Shown here one piece after another: positions 13,569 through 19,713 of a stretch of 19,713 bases of DNA. The stretch is taken from the NCBI GenBank assembly GCA_031396505.1, contig JANNKX010000179.1, positions 1-19,713 on the forward strand, given 5' to 3'. Source of the stretch: JAAFHS01 sp031396505 (GTDB lineage Bacteria; Pseudomonadota; Alphaproteobacteria; Rhodobacterales; Rhodobacteraceae). The number at the start of each line of letters is the position of its first letter. Position 1 is the first letter of the stretch. The notes beneath the pieces are model-generated. The model did no database searches and was not told the origin of the DNA. It was given only the letters and a program-made list of their open reading frames with translations. The translations under genes were made by a program, and so were the position numbers.

Positions 13569-15191
13569 TTACGCGCGCGCCAGATGTTCAAACAGCCGCG
13601 CCACCCCTTCGGCACCGGGGTCGACGTGGCCTGCCAGTTTGTCTTCCGACAGATAGCTGGCGCGTCCGGCCTTTGCGACGGTCATTTGCGCCGTCGCATC
13701 AGCCCCGGCGCGGGCGGCAAGGGCTGCGGCCTGCACGCCCCCGGAGAGTGCCGCAAGGGCCGGGGCCAGTGCGTCGATCATGGTGCGGTGGCCGGGGGCC
13801 GCCCCGCCGACCTGCATCACCCGTTCAAGCCCAACCTGCAGCGCCGCGATCCAGCCCTTGCCCGAGGCACTGGCGTCCCCCGCGGCCGCAAAGAAAATCG
13901 CCAGCAGCACGCCGGACGATCCGCCCATGGTCTGGCTCAGCTCATTGCCAATGGCGCGGTAGGCTTGGGTGATATCGGCCAGCGGCAGGACATCAAGCGC
14001 CGCCACAAGTGCGCGTGCCGCTGTCCCAAGCGTCGATCCGGTATCACCATCGCCGGATTTCGCATCCAGCGCGTTCAGGTCACGTTCCGCCGCGATCAGC
14101 GCGGCACAACAGCTGTCGATCAAGGCGCGGCGCGCCGGATGCGCCGAAGGAACCGCCTTGATCGGAGCCAACCCATCGGGCAACGGCCGGATCGGCACAT
14201 CGACAATGGCGTGCAACCCCGGCCAGGCGGGCGGTGAAACGGGGGCCGCAAGAGCCGCCACTTCATCCGGGCTGACCGGCAGCACGGATACCGAGAACCC
14301 CTGCATATCCAGCGATGTCATCAAGGCGGCAGGACCGATGATCCATTTCAGATGGGCACCAAGCGGTGACCGCGCCAGTTCCTCGGCCAGAACCGACATC
14401 TCTAACGGCGTGGCCCCACCAAGGTTGTTCAGAAGTGCCACATGATCGGTGCCCTGCAGATGCGGCAGCAGTTTGTCCACCACCATCGCGATCGCAGCCT
14501 TTGCGCCGGTGAAATTCACCTGCTGCACGCCAGCCTCGCCGTGAATGCCAAGTCCGAGTTCGGCCTTGCCACCTGCAATGCGGTCTTCCTTGGGGCTGCC
14601 CGGTACCGTGCAGGTATCCACCGACATGCCGATACTGACCGCACCGACGATCACCTTTTGCGCGGCACGGGTCACCGCGGTCAGGTCACCACCCGCCTCG
14701 GCCACGGCTCCGGCGATCTTGTGCACAAACAGTGTGCCCGCAACGCCGCGCGCCTGCGGCAAGTGTGGCAGCGCGATGTCATCATCGACGATGGCCATGC
14801 TGACCTGCAACCCAAAGGCGCGCGCGCGTTCCGCAGCGAGGCCAAAGTTCAGCCGGTCGCCCGTATAATTCTTGACGATCAACAGGCAGCCCGCCTTGCC
14901 CGTCACCGCCAGAATACCCGCCAGCACTGCATCGACTGACGGGCTGGCAAACACTTCACCGCAGACCGCCGCCGTCAGCATGCCTTGTCCGACAAAGCCC
15001 GCATGGCTGGGCTCGTGTCCCGAACCGCCGCCCGATACCAGCGCAACCTTGGACTTGTCCCAATCGGTGCGCACCACGACCTTGATATGCGGATAGCCGT
15101 CCAGCCGCGCCAGACGCCCGCCGGATGTGCGGATCAGACCATCTATCGCCTCGGTCACAAGGGTATCTTTGGCATTGATGAATTGTTTCAT
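13569..15191 (-). CDS. Fused dihydroxyacetone-kinase-type kinase (DhaK-DhaL)
   Basis: The 540-residue protein has a DhaK domain (about 1-325) and a DhaL domain (about 350-540). DhaK has GGGSGHEPSHAGFVG (about 54-68) and GLGIHGEAG, whose His217 is the residue that forms the covalent hemiaminal with a ketose substrate. DhaL has DAKSGDGDTGSTL (about 376-388), whose aspartates bind Mg-ATP, and QTMGGSSGVL. The length and order match ATP-dependent Citrobacter-type enzymes rather than PTS-dependent split subunits. It would phosphorylate dihydroxyacetone to DHAP, although L- or D-erythrulose kinases share this architecture. The ATG at 15191 has AAGGAG 6 nt upstream; a TTG two codons earlier is less likely. 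It lies 24 nt after an ABC ATPase gene in the same operon. Confidence 0.88.
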   Translation of the reverse strand: MKQFINAKDTLVTEAIDGLIRTSGGRLARLDGYPHIKVVVRTDWDKSKVALVSGGGSGHEPSHAGFVGQGMLTAAVCGEVFASPSVDAVLAGILAVTGKAGCLLIVKNYTGDRLNFGLAAERARAFGLQVSMAIVDDDIALPHLPQARGVAGTLFVHKIAGAVAEAGGDLTAVTRAAQKVIVGAVSIGMSVDTCTVPGSPKEDRIAGGKAELGLGIHGEAGVQQVNFTGAKAAIAMVVDKLLPHLQGTDHVALLNNLGGATPLEMSVLAEELARSPLGAHLKWIIGPAALMTSLDMQGFSVSVLPVSPDEVAALAAPVSPPAWPGLHAIVDVPIRPLPDGLAPIKAVPSAHPARRALIDSCCAALIAAERDLNALDAKSGDGDTGSTLGTAARALVAALDVLPLADITQAYRAIGNELSQTMGGSSGVLLAIFFAAAGDASASGKGWIAALQVGLERVMQVGGAAPGHRTMIDALAPALAALSGGVQAAALAARAGADATAQMTVAKAGRASYLSEDKLAGHVDPGAEGVARLFEHLARA

Positions 15192-15215
15192 AATCAACTC
15201 CTTACGCAGTTATAT

Positions 15216-16211
15216 TCAGGCTATCCTCGCACCCGCCGCATCAAACCACAGCGGGTTTGCCGGGTGGATCTGCACGTCTTGGCCAGCGCGATGTGCGGTG
15301 TGCGGATCGGTCAGCGTGATCAGATCATGCGCCCCCATGACCAGATGCAGACGCGTCTGATCGCCCAAATGTTCGACGCGGCGGATTCTGGCGGGCTGGC
15401 CGTCGCCGACGACGATATGTTCGGGGCGCAGGCCGATCTGCGTGGCGCCTGACGGGGCGGGACCAAAGGCGGTTGCCGGCAGAATGTTGATCCGCGGCTG
15501 GCCCAGACGCGTCGCCACATAGATGTTGACGGGGTTGTCGTAAATTTCACGTGGGGTGCCGAATTGCACGAGGCGGCCCGCATCCAGCACACCAACATGG
15601 GTGGCCATGGTCATCGCCTCGATCTGGTCATGGGTCACATAAAGGAAGGTCGCCCCCAATTCGGCGTGGATGCGTTTAAGTTCGATCCGCAATTCGGTGC
15701 GGAGTTTGGCATCGAGTGAGGACAGTGGTTCATCCATCAGGTAAATACGTGGATTGCGGACTAGGGCACGCCCGATTGAGACGCGCTGCATTTCCCCACC
15801 TGACAATTGGGTGGCCTTATTGTTTAGCTTGTGTGAAATACGAAGAACATCAGCTATTGAATTGATCTTGTTCGTTATTTCAGACTCTGGCAGGTTCAGG
15901 ACGGGACTGCGAAGCGGAAAGGCAAGATTGTCGCGCACCGAAAGATGCGGGTAAAGCGAATATTGCTGAAACACCATGGCGATGTCGCGTTGCGCGGGCG
16001 TGTCGTTCATCACGCTGGCCCCGCCGATTTCGACATCGCCCTGATCGGGACGGTCCAACCCCGCGATCATCCGCAATGTCGTGGTTTTGCCGGCCCCGGT
16101 TGGCCCAAGAAGCACGACAAATGCGCCATCAGGAATGGTCATCGACACGTCCGACAAGGCGCGGGTTGCGCCAAAGGATTTCGACAGATTGGTCAGGCGG
16201 ACCTCAGCCAT
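15216..16211 (-). CDS. ABC importer ATPase 2 (MalK/UgpC/GlpT-like)
   Basis: The 331-residue ATPase has Walker A GPTGAGKT, the Q-loop MVFQQYSLYPHLSV, signature LSGGEMQR, Walker B IYLMDEPLSSLDA, FLYVTHDQIEAM, and a C-terminal TOBE/OB region with IGLRPEHIVVGDG. It is clearly different from the ATPase encoded just upstream, so the importer probably uses a heterodimeric ATPase pair, as in rhizobial glycerol importers (GlpS/GlpT). I chose MAEVRLTNLSKSFG as the start. The longer frame adds 28 residues with no homology inside the upstream gene. The two ATPase genes overlap by 8 nt. A roughly 100-bp stretch encoding the helical domain just before the signature is unusually AT-rich, with ATA, TCA, CTA and GTT codons. 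Confidence 0.88.
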   Translation of the reverse strand: MAEVRLTNLSKSFGATRALSDVSMTIPDGAFVVLLGPTGAGKTTTLRMIAGLDRPDQGDVEIGGASVMNDTPAQRDIAMVFQQYSLYPHLSVRDNLAFPLRSPVLNLPESEITNKINSIADVLRISHKLNNKATQLSGGEMQRVSIGRALVRNPRIYLMDEPLSSLDAKLRTELRIELKRIHAELGATFLYVTHDQIEAMTMATHVGVLDAGRLVQFGTPREIYDNPVNIYVATRLGQPRINILPATAFGPAPSGATQIGLRPEHIVVGDGQPARIRRVEHLGDQTRLHLVMGAHDLITLTDPHTAHRAGQDVQIHPANPLWFDAAGARIA

Positions 16212-17301
16212 GCAGCACCCGTGCGTTTGCGGCAGTGCGCAAGGCGCGGCCAGTGGTTTCATCGAAGATCGAGATGGTGGAAGAGTTGAAGTCAAGCCCG
16301 ACCATTTCGCCCACTTTTGCGACCTGACCCGAGGGAACGCGGGCCTTCAGATTGCCGTTTGGCGAAGAAAGGGAAACAATCTGGGTGGTGCCAAGGTATT
16401 CCGACGCCTCGATCCGACCTCGATACATGCCTGCATCAGTCAGGTGGACATGTTCGGGGCGCACGCCAAAGACGCGCGGGCCCGGTGCCGCCTCCGCCTG
16501 AATTTCAGGCGTGCGCATCGTCACGCCGCCTAACGACACGGTCGTGTCCCCTGCCCTGACCGCGCCGTCATAGCGTAGAAAGTTCATCGACGGCGACCCG
16601 ATGAAATCGGCGACAAACAGGGTTGCGGGGTGATCATAAATGTCTTGCGGCACCCCGAACTGTTCGACGACACCGTGGTTCATCACCACGATCTTGTCGC
16701 CCATCTGCATCGCCTCCAACTGGTCATGGGTCACGTAAACGGTTGTGGCCCCCATCCTGTCATGCAGGGCGCGCAGTTCTTCGGACATGTGTTCACGAAA
16801 CTCGGCATCAAGCGCGCCAAGCGGTTCATCCATCATGAAGGCCTTGGGGTCGCGCACAATGGCCCGGCCAAGGGCGACGCGCTGACGATCGCCGCCAGAC
16901 AGGCCGCCGACGGGTTTATCCAGAATCGCCTCGATCCCCAGAATCCGCGCGACCTCGGCCACCTTGGCCTTGACCTGGGCTGCGGGAAGCCCTTGTGATA
17001 CAAGGGGATAGCTGATGTTGCGGCGCACGTTCATATGTGGGTACAGCGCGAACATCTGGAAGACGAAGGCGATATCGCGTTGGCTGGCGGGTTTCTGGCT
17101 GACCTCTTCGCCGTCGATGAAAATCTCGCCTGAGGTCGGCAATTCAAGCCCGGCAATCATGCGCAGGGTGGTGGTCTTGCCACAGCCGGACGGCCCGAGC
17201 AGCATGAAGAACTCGCCGTCACCGATGGTAAAAGACGATTCCTGCACGGCGGTGAAGGCACCGAATTCCTTGCGCAGGTTGCGGATGATGATTTCGGCCA
17301 C
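16204..17301 (-). CDS. ABC importer ATPase 1 (MalK/UgpC/GlpS-like)
   Basis: The 365-residue ATPase has Walker A GPSGCGKT, the Q-loop FVFQMFALYPHMNV, signature LSGGDRQR, Walker B AFMMDEPLGALDA and VYVTHDQLEAM. A C-terminal TOBE-type region has FGVRPEHVHLTDAG and ends near TISIFDETTGRALR. It starts with GTG, with GGAG 9 nt upstream, and 4 nt after the stop of the small membrane protein gene. The signature deviation (D at the fifth position) is seen in glycerol/UgpC-type subfamilies. It pairs with the second ATPase and the two CUT1 permeases encoded upstream. Confidence 0.88.
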   Translation of the reverse strand: MAEIIIRNLRKEFGAFTAVQESSFTIGDGEFFMLLGPSGCGKTTTLRMIAGLELPTSGEIFIDGEEVSQKPASQRDIAFVFQMFALYPHMNVRRNISYPLVSQGLPAAQVKAKVAEVARILGIEAILDKPVGGLSGGDRQRVALGRAIVRDPKAFMMDEPLGALDAEFREHMSEELRALHDRMGATTVYVTHDQLEAMQMGDKIVVMNHGVVEQFGVPQDIYDHPATLFVADFIGSPSMNFLRYDGAVRAGDTTVSLGGVTMRTPEIQAEAAPGPRVFGVRPEHVHLTDAGMYRGRIEASEYLGTTQIVSLSSPNGNLKARVPSGQVAKVGEMVGLDFNSSTISIFDETTGRALRTAANARVLHG

Positions 17302-17305
17302 GGGG

Positions 17306-17494
17306 CTACTCCGGGAAATGGCTGGTGATGATGAACATCACCGTACCAAAAAGGGTGACGATGAAGCTGTAGGTGAACAGCCACAGCGCAAAAGGTTGCA
17401 TCAGCATCAAGACACCAAGGCCAATCAGGATGCTTGCCAGCAGTTCCCACGGGCCGCGACGCAGACGGATGAGGCCGGACAGGAACTGGGTCAT
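17306..17494 (-). CDS. Small integral membrane protein of unknown family within an ABC operon
   Basis: The 62-residue protein has two hydrophobic segments (about 19-38, ELLASILIGLGVLMLMQP, and about 40-57, LWLFTYSFIVTLFGTVMFII), separated by a short turn. A basic N-terminal stretch (LIRLRRG) suggests an inside N-terminus. The ATG at 17494 is preceded by a G-rich ribosome binding site; a TTG four codons earlier is possible. It sits between permease and ATPase genes, 4 nt from the latter. Glycerol-type importers of rhizobia have a small DUF2160 membrane protein in a comparable place. This sequence does not look like DUF2160 to me. An accessory role for the permease is inference. Confidence 0.65.
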   Translation of the reverse strand: MTQFLSGLIRLRRGPWELLASILIGLGVLMLMQPFALWLFTYSFIVTLFGTVMFIITSHFPE

Positions 17495-17567
17495 GGTTGC
17501 CCCCAAAGTCGCAAAACCGACGATCTACAACGCGTCTTTATTGCGTCTACATTCCATAGAGATGATT

Positions 17568-18509
17568 TCATTTGCGCACCGCCCCGAATGTGATCCCGCG
17601 CAGCAGGTGTTTGCGCAGCATGATTGTGAAAACCATGACCGGCAGCAGGAACAGCGTGACCCCGGCGCCCACGGCAGGCCAATCCTGCCCGCCGACCCCG
17701 ATGATGGTGGGGATGAAGGGCGGGGCGGTCTGGGCGGTGCCGGAGGTGAGAAGGACCGCGAAGGCGTATTCATTCCAGGCGAAGATCAGGCAGAAGATGG
17801 CCGTGGATGCGATGCCGGTCGCGGCCTGTGGCAACACCACCTTGCGAAAGGCCTGAAACCGCGTGTAGCCGTCGATCAGCGCGGCCTCTTCGTATTCGCG
17901 CGGTATTTCGTCGATGAACCCTTTCAGCAGCCAGACAGCAAGGCTGATGTTGACGCCGGTATACAGCAGGATCATGCCGAGATGCGTGTCCGACAGACCA
18001 AGGCTGCGATACATCAGGAAGATGGGGATCGCGACGGCAATCGGCGGCATCATCCGGGTGGAGAGGATGAAGAACAAAAGGTCATCCTTGAGTGGTACGC
18101 GAAACCGGCTGAAGGCATAGGCGGCAAGGGTGCCAAGGATGATCGACAAGGCGGTGGAGCCAAAGCCGATGATCACGGAATTCAGGAACCGTTCGCCGAA
18201 TTTGGACGGGCCAACGATGACCATATTGCGGTCACGCACGATGGTATCATACCAGGTGTCGGGCGGCGGCAGGGCAGCCAGATCATCGGCGGCAATCCGG
18301 CTGCGCGTCGTGAACAGATTCACATAGCCTTCCATCGACGGCGAGAAGATCACCTTGGGTGGATAACTGATACTGTCTGGTGGGGTTTTGAATCCCGTCA
18401 GCACGATCCAGACCAACGGCAACAGCGTGATCAGCGCGTAGACGATAACAATCGTCCCGGCGACCCACTTTGCGCGGCGCGTGGGTTCTGTGATGGAATA
18501 GGCGCTCAT
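17568..18509 (-). CDS. CUT1-type carbohydrate ABC permease (MalG-like)
   Basis: The 313-residue inner-membrane protein has about six membrane segments, the first being WVAGTIVIVYALITLLPLVW. The EAA loop reads EYEEAALIDGYTRFQAFRKV, followed by VLPQAATGIA. The segment FLNSVIIGFGSTALSIILG, followed by AAYAFSRFRVP, is typical of MalG/UgpE/GlpQ-type permeases that take up sugars, polyols or glycerol derivatives. The long periplasmic loop near residues 55-105 (with DTWYDTIVRDRN) is a feature of glycerol-like subfamilies. It is separated from the upstream permease gene by 184 bp of GC-rich repeat sequence, unusual inside this otherwise compact operon. Confidence 0.88.
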   Translation of the reverse strand: MSAYSITEPTRRAKWVAGTIVIVYALITLLPLVWIVLTGFKTPPDSISYPPKVIFSPSMEGYVNLFTTRSRIAADDLAALPPPDTWYDTIVRDRNMVIVGPSKFGERFLNSVIIGFGSTALSIILGTLAAYAFSRFRVPLKDDLLFFILSTRMMPPIAVAIPIFLMYRSLGLSDTHLGMILLYTGVNISLAVWLLKGFIDEIPREYEEAALIDGYTRFQAFRKVVLPQAATGIASTAIFCLIFAWNEYAFAVLLTSGTAQTAPPFIPTIIGVGGQDWPAVGAGVTLFLLPVMVFTIMLRKHLLRGITFGAVRK

Positions 18510-18693
18510 GCTGCGTTCCCGGCTGGATGAAAATCACTGGCGGCGAGATGCCCCCCCTCCCCGACCCGCCCCCACGAGGGGGGTGGGAGGTGCCTTGGCG
18601 AGACGACACGATCACAGGATCGCGCGCCGCCCCTCCCCCTTGTGGCGAGGCGATCGGGATTGGGGGATGCGCGAGAGATCACGAACGACTGCA
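18510..18693. repeat. GC-rich intergenic palindromic repeat inside the operon
   Basis: CCTCCC (18556-18561) pairs with GGGAGG (18585-18590), and CCCCC (18569-18573) pairs with GGGGG (18579-18583), giving a large imperfect hairpin. A related C-rich/G-rich segment follows at about 18628-18666. Such CCTCCCC...GGGGAGG units recur between genes in many Rhodobacteraceae. It may be a REP-like mobile repeat or a processing signal between the two permease messages. Translated fragments such as LPPPSWGRVGEGGH arise from it and are not genuine proteins. Confidence 0.65.
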
Positions 18694-19641
18694 TCACCGC
18701 TCCTTCACCTTGTTCAGGGCCTTGACGTAAATGCTGGCGAGGCCAAACACGGTGACAAACAGGATGATCGCATAGGCGCTTGAATACCCTGTCCGCCATT
18801 TCTCAAACGCCTCACGTTTGAGGTTGATCGAGGCGAGTTCCGTGACAGACCCCGGCCCCCCGCCGGTCAGCTGCACCACCAGATCGAACATCTTGAAATT
18901 CTCGATGCCCCGGAACAGCACGGCCAGCATCAGGAATGGCAGCACCATGGGGATCGTGATTGTCCAAAACTGCCGCCATTTGGATGCACGGTCGACCTCG
19001 GCCGCCTCGTAGATGTAATCGGGGATCGATCTGAGGCCCGCCAGACAGATGAGCATCACAAACGGCGTCCACATCCAGGTGTCGACGATCACGATCGCCC
19101 AAGGGGCAAGCTGCGTGGTGCCGAGCATTTCAAAGGATGACGCGGGCGTGCCGGTGAAAAATTCGATGATATAGTTGAACAGGCCGATTTGCGGCTGATA
19201 AAGAAAGGTCCAGAAGTTGCCGACCACGGCGGGTGACAGCATCATCGGCAGCACGATCAGCGTCGTCCACAGATCATTGCCCTTGAACTTCTTGTTGATC
19301 AGCCAGGCCAGTGTGAATCCGATCAGCACCTGAAAGAAGATCGTCCAGAACAGGAAATGCGCGGTGGCCTGCATGTTGGCCCAGATGCCGTCATCCGTCA
19401 GGATTTTCTGGTAATTCTCCAGCCCCACCCATTCAACCTCGCGATTCGGGCGGTTGGCGCGGTAGTCGGTGAAAGACAGATAGACTGTCCAGATCAGCGG
19501 GAAGATGTTGATCGCCAGCAGCAAAAAGATCGTGGGGGCGACAAACAGCCAGGCGATGGTGCGGTCAGACAGGCCCCGGATGCGGCGGGCGAGGTTGGGC
19601 GGCGTGGCGCGGGCAGCGGCATCCATTGCGGAATGGGTCAT
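18694..19641 (-). CDS. CUT1-type carbohydrate ABC permease (MalF-like)
   Basis: The 315-residue inner-membrane protein has about six membrane segments, starting with TIAWLFVAPTIFLLLAINIF. The typical MalF-family segment PLIWTVYLSFTDY follows. VGLENYQKIL, VLPMMLSPAVVGNFW and the EAA loop YIYEAAEVDRASKWRQFWTI, followed by IPMVLP, complete the pattern. It forms the channel with the second permease. The ATG at 19641 has GAGGAG about 13 nt upstream, slightly too far, so the start is less sure. The N-terminal 25 residues are cytoplasmic and basic. The matching substrate-binding protein gene is not in the window and is expected beyond the right edge. Confidence 0.88.
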   Translation of the reverse strand: MTHSAMDAAARATPPNLARRIRGLSDRTIAWLFVAPTIFLLLAINIFPLIWTVYLSFTDYRANRPNREVEWVGLENYQKILTDDGIWANMQATAHFLFWTIFFQVLIGFTLAWLINKKFKGNDLWTTLIVLPMMLSPAVVGNFWTFLYQPQIGLFNYIIEFFTGTPASSFEMLGTTQLAPWAIVIVDTWMWTPFVMLICLAGLRSIPDYIYEAAEVDRASKWRQFWTITIPMVLPFLMLAVLFRGIENFKMFDLVVQLTGGGPGSVTELASINLKREAFEKWRTGYSSAYAIILFVTVFGLASIYVKALNKVKER

Positions 19642-19713
19642 GGGCGCAGGGGCTCCTCTGCGGGTCGTGCGGGGCGCGGATTGTCGGGGACGGGTCCCCG
19701 TCAGGGGAGAGGG
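19642..19713. other. Non-coding GC-rich end of window with hairpin
   Basis: GGGGAC (19686-19691) and GTCCCC (19694-19699) are self-complementary. An overlapping alternative, GACGGG (19689-19694) with CCCGTC (19697-19702), is also possible. The composition and AGGGGAGAGGG end resemble the repeat between the two permease genes. A hairpin behind an upstream binding-protein gene would be expected here. Confidence 0.45.

Noticed and set aside
18506..18694. Small minus-strand frame starting with MQSFVISRASPN at the end of the MalF-like permease
   Set aside because: Most of it is translation of the GC-rich palindromic repeat (LPPPSWGRVGEGGH), a common spurious annotation.
1..19713. CRISPR array, insertion sequence or transposase gene
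   Set aside because: No regularly spaced direct repeats and no transposase motif were seen on either strand.

Overview
The window is GC-rich, with strong GC3 bias, tightly packed operons and protein sequences typical of an alphaproteobacterium. The best fit is the Rhodobacteraceae (Roseobacter group). That placement comes from recognising protein families and a tRNA-Asn 3' end by eye, not from a database search.

Left edge (1-834): the end of an integrated element. It carries the Walker-A part of a VapE (virulence-associated E) ATPase on the minus strand, apparently lacking its N-terminal part. It finishes at a 17-nt copy of the 3' end of an alphaproteobacterial tRNA-Asn (818-834), which I read as an attachment site. 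A hairpin plus T-run follows on the chromosome side (862-895), as expected for the displaced tRNA terminator. From about 835 to 1307 I see no convincing gene.

Central carbon block (1308-4340, minus): mcl (malyl-CoA lyase), mtkA and mtkB (malate-CoA ligase beta and alpha), with short spacings. These three convert malate to acetyl-CoA plus glyoxylate and are the hallmark of the serine cycle. mtkA is split by a one-base frameshift in a run of five C (2512-2516). A divergent ScfR/PrpR-type regulator (4545-5939) shares a 204-bp control region that contains an inverted repeat and GCAAA-type motifs.

First transporter (6188-10097, plus): a complete binding-protein-dependent ABC importer of the Fe3+/polyamine/2-aminoethylphosphonate type, in the order SBP, permease, permease, ATPase. 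The last three genes overlap by 1-4 nt. A strong hairpin separates the SBP gene from the rest, and a Pho-box-like direct repeat lies upstream.

Second operon (19641 down to 10202, minus, probably starting beyond the right edge): two CUT1-type permeases, a 62-residue membrane protein, two different ATPases, a fused DhaK-DhaL kinase, a choline/APH-type small-molecule kinase and a dimethylglycine/sarcosine-dehydrogenase-like flavoprotein with a folate-binding GcvT half. Together these look like an uptake-plus-catabolism pathway for an amino- or N-methyl-polyol-like compound. Both the substrate and the pathway are unassigned. A possible metabolic link to the mtk/mcl block is that one-carbon units transferred to tetrahydrofolate by the flavoprotein could enter a serine cycle. 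This is inference.
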